6,231 nt of DNA from Candidatus Methanophagales archaeon. GTDB taxonomy: Archaea; Halobacteriota; Syntropharchaeia; Alkanophagales; Methanospirareceae. A program made the position numbers and the translations under genes. Location of the stretch: positions 1 through 6,231 of the forward strand of contig JAGGZZ010000005.1 of assembly GCA_021161765.1 (NCBI GenBank), written 5' to 3'. A model generated the notes under the pieces. That model ran no database searches. It was not told the origin of the DNA and worked only from the letters and a program-made list of their open reading frames with translations. Shown here piece after piece: positions 1-6,044 of the stretch; position 1 is the first letter of the stretch; each line of letters opens with the position of its first letter.

Positions 1-300
1 CTTTTCTTCTGGATCAACAATTCCTTTCAATGCGGCAAAAAACTCATCTGCGGCATCCACCCGCCTTGCATTCATATTCCTCGCTTTGAAAAAGTTCATT
101 ACTTGCTCTGCTTCGCTTTCGCGCATTAAGCCATCGTCAATGAAAACCGCTACCAATCGGTCTCCTACCGCACGATGCGTGAGCACTGCACAAACGGTAG
201 AATCAACCCCTCCTGAAACCGCTATGACTGCCTTTCCATCCCCAATTGTCTCTTTTACCTCTTCTACCTGTCTTTCTATAAATTTTTCCGGCTCAAACAT
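1..300 (-). CDS. guaAB: GMP synthase subunit B (PP-ATPase), 5' part only
   Basis: This is the first 100 codons of a stand-alone archaeal GMP synthase ATP-pyrophosphatase subunit; the rest lies beyond the left edge. The family adenylates XMP and aminates it with ammonia delivered by a separate GuaAA amidotransferase, giving GMP, AMP and PPi in the cytoplasm. The protein starts MFEPEKFIER, typical of the subunit, and has the PP-loop SGGVDST at residues 29-35. The block GDRLVAVFIDDGLMRE follows at about 46-61, then FFAALKGIVDPEEK at the cut. The start at 300 is supported by a strong Shine-Dalgarno (complement of 312-319) and by homology beginning right at the Met. It is divergent from the fused guaA at 386, a paralogue of the same PP-ATPase domain. 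The visible part shows no damage. The downstream lid and dimerisation regions cannot be judged. Confidence 0.9.
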   Translation of the reverse strand, partial: MFEPEKFIERQVEEVKETIGDGKAVIAVSGGVDSTVCAVLTHRAVGDRLVAVFIDDGLMRESEAEQVMNFFKARNMNARRVDAADEFFAALKGIVDPEEK

Positions 301-311
301 TTTTTCTTTTT

Positions 312-319
312 ACCTCCTC
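312..319 (-). promoter_or_regulatory. Shine-Dalgarno of guaAB
   Basis: On the minus strand this reads GAGGAGGT, 11 nt before the ATG at 300. It is the clearest ribosome binding site in the window and fixes the guaAB start. The divergent guaA and the other genes lack such a site. Confidence 0.7.
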
Positions 320-346
320 AATCAATACTTCGCTGTATGCTATTCG

Positions 347-355
347 TTTATAAAT
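347..355. promoter_or_regulatory. Putative shared TATA box, guaA/guaAB divergent promoter
   Basis: TTTATAAAT lies in the 85-bp gap between the divergent genes and is near-palindromic, so it could serve either strand. Rightward, initiation about 25 bp on would fall near 376, giving guaA a leader of about 10 nt. Leftward, initiation near 326 would give guaAB a leader of about 25 nt that contains its Shine-Dalgarno. This is inferred from archaeal promoter geometry; no start site is observed. Confidence 0.45.
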
Positions 356-385
356 CTAATTGCGATTAATTATAAAGATAATGCG

Positions 386-1735
386 ATGCCAGACAGAGAT
401 AGCATAATAGAAAAGTGGGAAGCAAAAGATAGAGTAGTAGTGCTCGATTTTGGGGGGCAATATAGCCATCTCATCGTGAGAAGGTGTAGAGAATTAGGCG
501 TTTATACGGAACTTCTCCCGTATGATATACCCATTGAAGAGCTTAAAAGAGGAATAGAAAGAGAGGAAGGAAAAGGTAAGATCAAAGGAATTATCCTCTC
601 CGGTAGTCCTTTTAGCATCCACGACCCCGGCAGTCCGAAATGCAGTCCCGATATACTTGATTTGAACATACCTATTCTCGGGATTTGCTATGGTGCACAG
701 TTGATTGCGTATGTAAAAGGGGGTGTGGTAGGAGAAGGAAGGAAGAGCGAATTTGGAAGAACAGAACTGTTCTTTAAAGATTCTGACCTGTTTGACGGGT
801 TAACTGAGAATGAAAGCGAGAGCGGAATAAGCCCTTACAGGGCTTGCGGGGTCATGGGGCAGAGCCCCACAATCTATGGCGTTCAATTCCATCCGGAGGT
901 TCACCATACGGAGAAAGGGGAAAAAATCCTGTGGAATTTCCTATATAAAATATGCGGCTGCGAGAGGAATTGGACGATGGAATCTTTCGTTAGAGACAAG
1001 ATAAAAGAGATAAAGAGAGAGGTAGGTAATGATGGAAGCGTGATATGCGGGCTCAGTGGTGGAACAGACTCCTCAACTACCGCATTGCTCGTCAATAAAG
1101 CTATCGGCGATAGACTCACGTGCATCTTCGTTGACAATGGACTACTGCGAGAAGGCGAAAAAGAAGCGGTTATAAACACGTTCAGGAAGAACTTCAAGAT
1201 GAGATTGGTGTTCGTAGATGCGAAAGAGCGTTTCTTGAAGGGATTGCGGGGCGTTAAGGATGCCGAAGCGAAGCGGATGGTGATAGGCGGACTGTTCATA
1301 AATATCTTTGAGGAAGTGGCGAAGGAACTCGGTATGCCTCCACAGATAGTGGATAAGCATCCCTTTCCTGGTCCGGGTCTCGCGGCTCGTATAATAGGTG
1401 AAGTTACAGAAGATAAACTGAGGATATGTCGTGAGGCATCGCATGTGGTCGAGGGGGAATTGAAGCGGAGCGGGTGGTATGATAAAGTGTGGCAGGCATT
1501 TGCAATCGTGGGCGATGACGTCGCTACGGGCGTACTCGGGGATGCGAGAAGCTTGGGCAGAATCGTTACGATAAGGGTGGTTGAGTCCAAGGAGGCGATG
1601 ACGGCGGATTTCGTGAAGCTCCCGTATGAACTGCTGGAGAGCATTAGCAAGCGAATAACAAATGAAGTTAAAGGCGTGACCTGGGTAACCTATGCGATTT
1701 CTTCTAAGCCGCCGGCGACGATAGAGCCGTGTTAA
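386..1735 (+). CDS. guaA: Fused GMP synthase (glutamine-hydrolysing), internally abbreviated
   Basis: GMP synthase converts XMP, ATP and glutamine to GMP. Here the class I amidotransferase domain (about residues 16-190) is fused to the PP-ATPase domain (about 195-330) and the C-terminal dimerisation domain (about 330-449). Visible motifs are FGGQYSHLIVRR (22-33), the nucleophile Cys101 in GICYG, His169 and Glu171 in GVQFHPEV, the PP-loop SGGTDSS (224-230, Thr where Val is usual), HPFPGPGLAARI (325-336) and KPPATIE (441-447). The start at 386 is chosen because earlier in-frame codons lie antisense to guaAB and across the promoter; TATA spacing fits. At 449 residues it is well below the 510-525 usual for fused GuaA. 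The amidotransferase segment with W-x-S-H-x-D is replaced by repeat-derived peptide (about 148-161). Some 55-65 residues, including the IK[ST]HHN lid, are missing near residues 309-316. The frame is open, so it is called coding, but full GMP synthase activity is doubtful. Confidence 0.85.
   Translation: MPDRDSIIEKWEAKDRVVVLDFGGQYSHLIVRRCRELGVYTELLPYDIPIEELKRGIEREEGKGKIKGIILSGSPFSIHDPGSPKCSPDILDLNIPILGICYGAQLIAYVKGGVVGEGRKSEFGRTELFFKDSDLFDGLTENESESGISPYRACGVMGQSPTIYGVQFHPEVHHTEKGEKILWNFLYKICGCERNWTMESFVRDKIKEIKREVGNDGSVICGLSGGTDSSTTALLVNKAIGDRLTCIFVDNGLLREGEKEAVINTFRKNFKMRLVFVDAKERFLKGLRGVKDAEAKRMVIGGLFINIFEEVAKELGMPPQIVDKHPFPGPGLAARIIGEVTEDKLRICREASHVVEGELKRSGWYDKVWQAFAIVGDDVATGVLGDARSLGRIVTIRVVESKEAMTADFVKLPYELLESISKRITNEVKGVTWVTYAISSKPPATIEPC
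829..869 (+). repeat. Palindromic repeat, copy A, inside guaA
   Basis: Two hairpins lie in tandem. The first has a perfect 6-bp stem (829-834 with 840-845) around the loop TTACA. The second has a perfect 6-bp stem (855-860 with 864-869) around the loop AGA. They are joined by GCGGGGTCA. The unit closely matches 6045-6088 in the same orientation. Here it is read in frame, encoding about ISPYRACGVMGQSP of the amidotransferase domain. It resembles a REP or MITE-like palindromic element; it has no coding capacity for its own mobility. Confidence 0.75.
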
Positions 1736-1740
1736 GTATT

Positions 1741-1890
1741 AACCACAAGATTACACAGATTTTCACACAACTTTCTTACCTTCGGTAAAAACCTTGACTA
1801 AAAACATCCTCTTAGTTTTTCTTTTAGCACAGGTTTTCTTTTTATGAAAAAGAAAAAGTGTGGGGGTTAATCTCGTGAAATCTCGTGGTT
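1741..1890. repeat. Imperfect inverted repeat between guaA and the pyrophosphatase gene
   Basis: The ends AACCACAAGATT (1741-1752) and AATCTCGTGGTT (1879-1890) are inverted repeats with 11 of 12 matches. Pairing continues inward imperfectly, with CACA.GATT-type tracts opposing 1859-1878. The left arm contains GATTACACAGATT, closely related to the GATTAACACAGATT tract at 3667-3698. An A/T-rich hairpin sits inside. It fills most of the 204-bp gap and looks like a small non-autonomous element or a dispersed intergenic repeat. No gene is visible in it. Confidence 0.55.
1828..1862. repeat. A/T-rich hairpin
   Basis: TTTTCTTTTT (1834-1843) and its exact complement (1847-1856) flank a 3-nt ATG loop. 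Past a 2-nt mismatch, CACA and TGTG pair further. The preceding T-rich stretch from about 1815, downstream of the guaA stop, could act as a U-tract terminator on the plus strand, but no defined signal can be fixed. Confidence 0.5.
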
Positions 1891-1899
1891 TATTATTTG

Positions 1900-1909
1900 C
1901 TATTTATTA
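1900..1909 (+). promoter_or_regulatory. Possible TATA box for the pyrophosphatase gene
   Basis: CTATTTATTA is centred about 35 bp before the ATG at 1940, the same spacing as the guaA TATA box. It predicts a leader of about 10 nt. No Shine-Dalgarno precedes the start. The assignment is weak because the surroundings are generally A/T-rich. Confidence 0.3.
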
Positions 1910-1939
1910 CTGGAATGACTCTAAGTAGATTAAAGAGTA

Positions 1940-3616
1940 ATGCGTCTCACGTTAATGCCGCAGGAAGAAGCTGGTGCTGGCAACCAGAAGCAGGTATTTA
2001 TTATCGGGCACAAAAACCCCGATTGCGACTCCGTATGCTCTGCTATTGGCTATGCATACTTCAAAAATATTGTTGACCGGGGATACCTGTATATCCCTGC
2101 AAGGGCGGGAGAATTAAATAGCGAAACAAAATTTGTCCTCGAAAAATTTGATTTCGAGCCCCCGATAGAAATAGAAAGTCTTGCAGCCACAGCCAGCGAT
2201 ATGGACTTGAAAAAACCTATTGTCGCTTCACCCTACGATTCTCTTAAGGATGTAGCTTCTTTGATGAAAGAAAGGAATATCCGCACGGTCCCCATCGTGG
2301 ACGCAACCAGAAAGCTATCAGGAATTATTGGTCTGAAAGACATCGCTGAACACTATATTGATACGATGGGCTTTGGTGACTTATCAACCACTCCAATTGA
2401 CCTGAATATACTGGTTGATACCCTGGACGCAAAAGTAATTACCAATCCCAAAAACATCGAGAACCTGACGGGCCGGATTTTTATTGCAGCAATGCAGAAA
2501 GCAAGGATTTTAAACAGAATACAAGCAGGTGACATCGTTATTCTTGGCGACCGGACGGATGTCCAAATAGGTTTAATCAATACTGGTTGTTCTGCTCTTA
2601 TAATCACCGGCAATTCCACCATTAGCCAGGAAGTCATCTCTTTAGCGACCAAAAAAGGAACGTTAATTGTTTCTTCTCCGCATCACACGTTTGCTACCGC
2701 CAAGTTGTTCGATTTGTCCACACCTCTTCATTCTATAATGTCTAAAGACGTCCCCGCAGCAGGACTTTATACCAGGATTTCTGAGATAAAACGTAAAGTC
2801 GTAGAATCTAAATATCGCTGTGTGCTATTGGTAGACGGCAACAATCGCTTGATAGGTATAATCACAAGGACGGATTTGCTTCAACCAATAAGAAAAAAGG
2901 TCATTTTGGTTGACCATAATGAGATTTCGCAGGCTGTTGATGGTGTGCAGGAAGCAGAGATACTGGAAATCATTGACCATCACCGGGTTGGAGACATATC
3001 TACACTGATGCCTATCCATGTTCACAATGAGCCTATCGGCAGTACGTGCACCATCATTGCTGGACTTATACTTCTTCATCGAATTGATATCCCACCAGAA
3101 ATAGCGGGGTTGCTTCTCTCGGGCATCCTTTCTGATACTTTAATTTTGACGTTGTCCACAACCACGGAACGAGATAAAGAAATTGCTCATAAATTGGCTG
3201 ATATTCTCGACGTTGAGATTGAAGAATACGGCAAAGAACTTCTAACCGCGAGTATAGGCATAAAGGAAAAATCCGCTAAAGAAATCCTGTTTCACGATTT
3301 TAAAGAATATCTGCTGGGTACGAAAAAAGTTGGTGTAGGTCAAATAATGGTTTTGGATGAGGAAGAGATAAGGGCAAAAGAAGAGGATATTAAATCGGAA
3401 ATGGAACAGTTGCGTAAGGAGAAGCAATACGATTTGGTCGCTTTCCTCATCACCAATCCCTTACGAAAGGGAGAAGAGATTTTTGTCAAAGGAGATAAGA
3501 GGATAATTGAAAAGGCTTTCGCGGTCAAAATACAGGATGATAAATGTGTTATTCCAGAAACTTTATCGCGAAAGAAAGATTTTATCCCGGCGATAGGATA
3601 CGTTTGCGGCTGCTAA
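1940..3616 (+). CDS. ppaC: Manganese-dependent inorganic pyrophosphatase with CBS and DRTGG domains
   Basis: Family II (DHH) pyrophosphatase, hydrolysing PPi to two phosphates in the cytoplasm with Mn2+ or Co2+. The DHH domain begins with GHKNPDCDS (23-31; His24, Asp28, Asp30). It is interrupted by CBS1 (about 85-142), a DRTGG-like domain (about 150-255, with GDRTDVQ at 203-209) and CBS2 (about 260-315). It resumes with VDHNE (324-328), DHH (346-348) and GSTCTII (367-373). DHHA2 covers about 430-558 and ends with the phosphate-binding motif SRKK (543-546). CBS modules in this family are inhibited by AMP/ADP and activated by ATP and diadenosine polyphosphates, so the enzyme probably senses energy charge. 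The 558-residue length fits the family. Met6 (1955) is an alternative start. Cys29 replaces the usual Thr of NPDTDS. The segment after SDT reads LILTLSTTT, lacking the expected Lys of L[LF]KSPT. Related inverted repeats flank the gene on both sides. Confidence 0.92.
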   Translation: MRLTLMPQEEAGAGNQKQVFIIGHKNPDCDSVCSAIGYAYFKNIVDRGYLYIPARAGELNSETKFVLEKFDFEPPIEIESLAATASDMDLKKPIVASPYDSLKDVASLMKERNIRTVPIVDATRKLSGIIGLKDIAEHYIDTMGFGDLSTTPIDLNILVDTLDAKVITNPKNIENLTGRIFIAAMQKARILNRIQAGDIVILGDRTDVQIGLINTGCSALIITGNSTISQEVISLATKKGTLIVSSPHHTFATAKLFDLSTPLHSIMSKDVPAAGLYTRISEIKRKVVESKYRCVLLVDGNNRLIGIITRTDLLQPIRKKVILVDHNEISQAVDGVQEAEILEIIDHHRVGDISTLMPIHVHNEPIGSTCTIIAGLILLHRIDIPPEIAGLLLSGILSDTLILTLSTTTERDKEIAHKLADILDVEIEEYGKELLTASIGIKEKSAKEILFHDFKEYLLGTKKVGVGQIMVLDEEEIRAKEEDIKSEMEQLRKEKQYDLVAFLITNPLRKGEEIFVKGDKRIIEKAFAVKIQDDKCVIPETLSRKKDFIPAIGYVCGC

Positions 3617-3631
3617 ATCATTACATTTCAC

Positions 3632-3651
3632 CGCAGAGAACGCAGAGACAT
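3632..3651. repeat. Tandem CGCAGAGA-type dispersed repeat motif
   Basis: CCGCAGAGAACGCAGAGAC contains two near-copies of CGCAGAGA, 16 nt after the pyrophosphatase stop. I recognise this wording, with the CACAGATT tract that follows, as a recurring intergenic motif in environmental bacterial and archaeal genomes. No function is known to me. Confidence 0.4.
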
Positions 3652-3666
3652 AAAAAAACCAAATTT

Positions 3667-3762
3667 AGACGCAGATTAACACAGATTAACACAGATTGAA
3701 AATTAATTATGTAAAAGGAGGAGGAGAAGAAAATCAGCGTAAATCCGTGTAAATCTGTGTCT
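3667..3762. repeat. Inverted repeat element with 10-bp periodic arms
   Basis: The left arm (3667-3697) and right arm (about 3732-3762) are reverse complements over about 31 bp with roughly six mismatches, around a loop of about 34 nt. Each arm is a 10-bp tandem array: GCAGATTAAC, ACAGATTAAC and so on at left, GTGTAAATCT-type units at right. The purine-rich loop (AAAAGGAGGAGGAG) precedes no reading frame. The element lies between convergent genes and is related in sequence to the element at 1741-1890. A dispersed non-autonomous element is the best guess. Confidence 0.65.
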
Positions 3763-3766
3763 TATA

Positions 3767-3801
3767 GAAAAAGGGGTATATTTTATATACAACTAAAAAA
3801 A
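3767..3801 (-). terminator. Possible U-tract terminator after hisF
   Basis: Just past the hisF stop on the minus strand are T6 (complement of 3795-3800) and, about 20 nt on, CCCCTTTTTC (complement of 3768-3777). Archaeal transcription commonly ends at such U-rich tracts without a hairpin. The assignment is tentative. Confidence 0.35.
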
Positions 3802-3803
3802 TC

Positions 3804-4628
3804 TTACAACCTCACGTGAACACTATTCTCATTTAAATACTGTTTGACCTCACGAACGGTATATTCCTTATAGTGGAAAATAGAAGCGGCGAGTGCCGCA
3901 GAAGCATCCGTGAACTTGAATACGTCCTTTATGTGTGAAAGCAACCCACAGCCACCCGAGGCTATCACAGGCATATTTACCCGGTCGCAAACCGCCGCGG
4001 TTAACTCCAGGTCGAATCCGTCTTTTGTCCCATCGCGGTCCATACTCGTGAGCATTATTTCACCTGCTCCTCGTTCCTCTACCTCCATTGCCCATTTTAT
4101 CGCATCCACACCCGTGAACTTCCTGCCGCCGTAGAAGGAACATTCAAACCAGCATTTGCCTTCTCGCGTGTCTATTATCTCCCTGCCCCTCGTTTCCTCT
4201 TCACTTCGCACATACCGCCTCTTCGCATCTATTGCAACCATACAAGCCTGACTGCCAAACCGTTTTGCAAGCTCATTCACCAGTCCAGGATTCTTTAATG
4301 CTGCCGTGTTCACCGAGACTTTGTCCGCACCGGCATTGAATATCCTTCTCGCATCCTCAAGGCTGCGAATTCCGCCACCCACGGTAAGCGGCATGAACAC
4401 GTTACTCGCGGTTTTCTCTATTACGTGTGCCATCGTCTCTCTTCTTTCGTGCGATGCGGTGATGTCCAGAAAGACAAGCTCATCTGCGCCTTGCTCATCG
4501 TATTCCGCTGCGAGTTCCCATGGAATACCTGCGTATCGTATCTGCTTGAACTCTATTCCTTTTACTACTCGCCCCCCAGGCACGCCAAAATCACAGTCCA
4601 AACAGGGGATTATTCGTTTTGCTAACAT
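3804..4628 (-). CDS. hisF: Imidazole glycerol phosphate synthase cyclase subunit HisF
   Basis: HisF is the (beta-alpha)8-barrel cyclase that, with the glutaminase HisH, turns PRFAR plus ammonia into imidazole glycerol phosphate and AICAR in histidine synthesis. Counting from MLAKRIIPCLD, the catalytic acids are Asp11 and Asp134 (VAIDAKR). Phosphate-binding and barrel motifs are VFLDITAS (52-59), LTVGGGI (81-87), GADKVSVNTAA (100-110), LTSMDRDGT (193-201) and ASGGCG (223-228), and the protein ends HVRL. The start at 4628 is chosen because family members begin exactly here; an in-frame Met at 4646 would add six residues (MCKKNK). At 274 residues it exceeds the bacterial 250-255, mainly through a charged insertion at about 138-168 that Methanosarcina-type HisF also has, so it looks normal. 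No other his gene is present, so hisH must lie elsewhere. No clear Shine-Dalgarno is seen. Confidence 0.95.
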   Translation of the reverse strand: MLAKRIIPCLDCDFGVPGGRVVKGIEFKQIRYAGIPWELAAEYDEQGADELVFLDITASHERRETMAHVIEKTASNVFMPLTVGGGIRSLEDARRIFNAGADKVSVNTAALKNPGLVNELAKRFGSQACMVAIDAKRRYVRSEEETRGREIIDTREGKCWFECSFYGGRKFTGVDAIKWAMEVEERGAGEIMLTSMDRDGTKDGFDLELTAAVCDRVNMPVIASGGCGLLSHIKDVFKFTDASAALAASIFHYKEYTVREVKQYLNENSVHVRL

Positions 4629-4716
4629 TTTATTTTTTTTGCACACAGGCTAATAATCTCTTTGTCCCTTTTACTTATCATATTCATTCACCGTATGATA
4701 TTAATTATTAGCTACA

Positions 4717-4729
4717 CTATTTATATTTG
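4717..4729 (-). promoter_or_regulatory. Possible TATA box upstream of hisF
   Basis: The minus strand reads CAAATATAAATAG, the best TATA-like string upstream of hisF. It predicts initiation near 4692 and a leader of about 65 nt. A weaker GATTATTA, about 28 bp before the ATG at 4628, would instead give a leaderless message. The choice is open. Confidence 0.3.
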
Positions 4730-4740
4730 TTTCTACAGTG

Positions 4741-4832
4741 CCGAATTTCGGATAACGTTTCTGGGCTTTGCGAAGTGTGAAGCATTTGGGCGAACGCAGT
4801 GAGCCGCAAAGCCCGTGTTGGACGAAGTTCGG
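4741..4832. repeat. Long imperfect stem-loop with attC-like architecture
   Basis: There are three nested paired blocks. CCGAATTTCG (4741-4750) pairs with CGAAGTTCGG (4823-4832) at 9 of 10 positions plus a wobble. AAC (4754-4756) pairs with GTT (4817-4819). GGGCTTTGCG (4763-4772) pairs perfectly with CGCAAAGCCC (4805-4814). An asymmetric bulge (6 nt against 2) separates the last two, and the 32-nt middle is unpaired or weakly paired. The R-box/spacer/L-box order recalls integron attC: read on the minus strand it goes from GTCCAAC (fits RYYYAAC) to GTTATCC (a poor GTTRRRY). It begins 12 nt after the stop of the minus-strand gene ending at 4845. The outer 10-bp stem is not part of a classical attC. 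A T8 run follows on the plus strand, but no plus-strand gene ends there. Confidence 0.6.
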
Positions 4833-4844
4833 GGACATTTTTTT

Positions 4845-5957
4845 TCATTCTGACTGTTTTGCATCTCTTATTTTTGACTCCTCGGCAAGATCGCTCAGTA
4901 AATAGAACCAACGGTATTTTTGCTTGAGCTTCCTTTCCAATGGTGTACCGACAGTCTCTTCGATTGTCTTCTGTGCGACCGTCCCTACCCAAGGCACAAA
5001 TCCGATTGGCATAGTTACATATGATATAATTTTACGATATCCCATAGTTCGCCGTTCTATCCCTAATACTTCCCTCAGAACACTTCTCGCAAATTCTTGA
5101 TCGAATGTCACCTTACCTTTGACTGCCTTTTCCACCATCTCTCGCAAATCGATTACCCGCTCGTCGTGGAGCGCATTTATCAGAATAGAAGTGTCATCGA
5201 TTGCAAACTCAGGAAAGGATACTTCGAAGAGTTTTTTGGATTCCTCAATTCGACGTTCCTCTTCGATGTCTTCCTTACCTACGGATAGGAACTTAAAGCG
5301 GTAAAAAGGAAGAAAGTCTGCCCAATCATGGAAGCCTACTCCGATTTCGTTGGATAGCACAATGTTGGCATTGACATAAGACAAGTAAGGTCGAAGCAGT
5401 TGTCTTAATGCCTCTCTATACTCTGACCTTTTTCGCTTCCCTATAGCGGATTCAAACATTCTTTGCACCATCCTGTGTGTTTTAAACGCCTCATCAAGGT
5501 AGTAGGGCGTGTGAGAAGGCATATCCTGATAGATATCTTTACCTATTAATGACTTTTTACAGAGATGCCTCCAGATATTAAGAGAAGCTCGAAGTGGCTC
5601 TGCCCATCGGTCCTGCATCCTCAAGTCGTGTTCCAACATCTTTTGGAGGAGCTTGTGATTGCGCTTCAAGATATGTCCAAAATCTACAAGCTTGATGAAT
5701 CCTTCGTGGTAGAGCTGCCTGATTGTGTCTGATACCCATCTGTAAGGCCCGTTGTATGCACGTTCTTCTTCTAATAATACGAAGGTTGATTCATCGAGAA
5801 TCAACCTCTCACAAAGAAGAAGAGCAGCGTAATCAGGCATGAAAACATTGTTCATAGCACGCATCCTTACCGGTGGCATGCGATGAAACAAAGACCAATC
5901 TTCGGGAGGTTCAAAGTCTTCCTCGGCAACCCCAAAAGATGTGAGCATTAGTTCCAT
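4845..5957 (-). CDS. Hypothetical protein, 370 residues, unrecognised
   Basis: I do not recognise this family. The protein is soluble-looking, rich in charged and aromatic residues, without a signal peptide. The N-terminal third (about 33-96) has alternating hydrophobic segments, including YAALLLCERLILDESTFVLL (43-62) and EGFIKLVDFG (85-94). The middle is helical and basic (about 95-200). IVLSNEIGVGFHDW (199-212) and an acidic/basic helix (227-243) precede DDTSILINALHDERVIDLRE (254-273). The only membrane-like stretch is about 310-328 (IISYVTMPIGFVPWVGTVA), with internal Pro and Gly. Composition and the uninterrupted 370 codons support a real gene. The start at 5957 is favoured by a TATA-like box about 29 bp upstream; Met4 (5948) is an alternative. 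It stands alone: hisF lies beyond an attC-like stem-loop downstream and a palindromic repeat lies upstream, so it may be accessory cargo. No function is assigned. Confidence 0.75.
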   Translation of the reverse strand: MELMLTSFGVAEEDFEPPEDWSLFHRMPPVRMRAMNNVFMPDYAALLLCERLILDESTFVLLEEERAYNGPYRWVSDTIRQLYHEGFIKLVDFGHILKRNHKLLQKMLEHDLRMQDRWAEPLRASLNIWRHLCKKSLIGKDIYQDMPSHTPYYLDEAFKTHRMVQRMFESAIGKRKRSEYREALRQLLRPYLSYVNANIVLSNEIGVGFHDWADFLPFYRFKFLSVGKEDIEEERRIEESKKLFEVSFPEFAIDDTSILINALHDERVIDLREMVEKAVKGKVTFDQEFARSVLREVLGIERRTMGYRKIISYVTMPIGFVPWVGTVAQKTIEETVGTPLERKLKQKYRWFYLLSDLAEESKIRDAKQSE

Positions 5958-5980
5958 CTTATGTATCTTCTACCTTCTTT

Positions 5981-5991
5981 CTACTTATAAC
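5981..5991 (-). promoter_or_regulatory. Putative TATA box of the 370-residue gene
   Basis: The minus strand reads GTTATAAGTAG, centred about 29 bp before the ATG at 5957. Standard archaeal geometry would put the transcript start within about 5 nt of that ATG, a leaderless message. A weak GGTAG lies between, with no convincing Shine-Dalgarno. Confidence 0.4.
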
Positions 5992-6044
5992 ATTACATCA
6001 ATTGTTGCATCCAGTTATCCAGCGGACAAAAAAGATTTCCGTTT

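Noticed and set aside
86..385. In-frame upstream extension of guaA by 100 codons
   Set aside because: It is antisense to the conserved guaAB start and crosses the divergent promoter; the sequence is not protein-like, while homology starts after the ATG at 386.
901..1650. 250-codon open frame on the minus strand
   Set aside because: It is the mirror of guaA's conserved coding strand and is rich in Ser/Pro/Thr as expected of an antisense shadow; no recognisable motif.
3714..3727. Strong GGAGGAGGAG Shine-Dalgarno-like string
   Set aside because: No start codon with a usable reading frame follows; it is the loop of the inverted repeat.
1741..3762. CRISPR array from the repeated GATTAACACAG tracts
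   Set aside because: Units are 10-bp direct tandems in inverted arms without unique spacers; no cas gene is present.
3910..4653. Plus-strand open frames opposite hisF
   Set aside because: They are shadows of the strongly conserved hisF gene with Ser/Pro-rich low-information translations.
4741..4848. Hairpin plus T8 as an intrinsic terminator
   Set aside because: The T-run is on the plus strand, where no gene ends; both flanking genes are on the minus strand.
4750..6020. GGATAAC at 4750-4756 and its inverse GTTATCC at 6014-6020 as ends of one mobile unit
   Set aside because: Only 7 bp match with no similarity beyond, which chance can explain; the inverted orientation does not fit successive cassette recombination sites.
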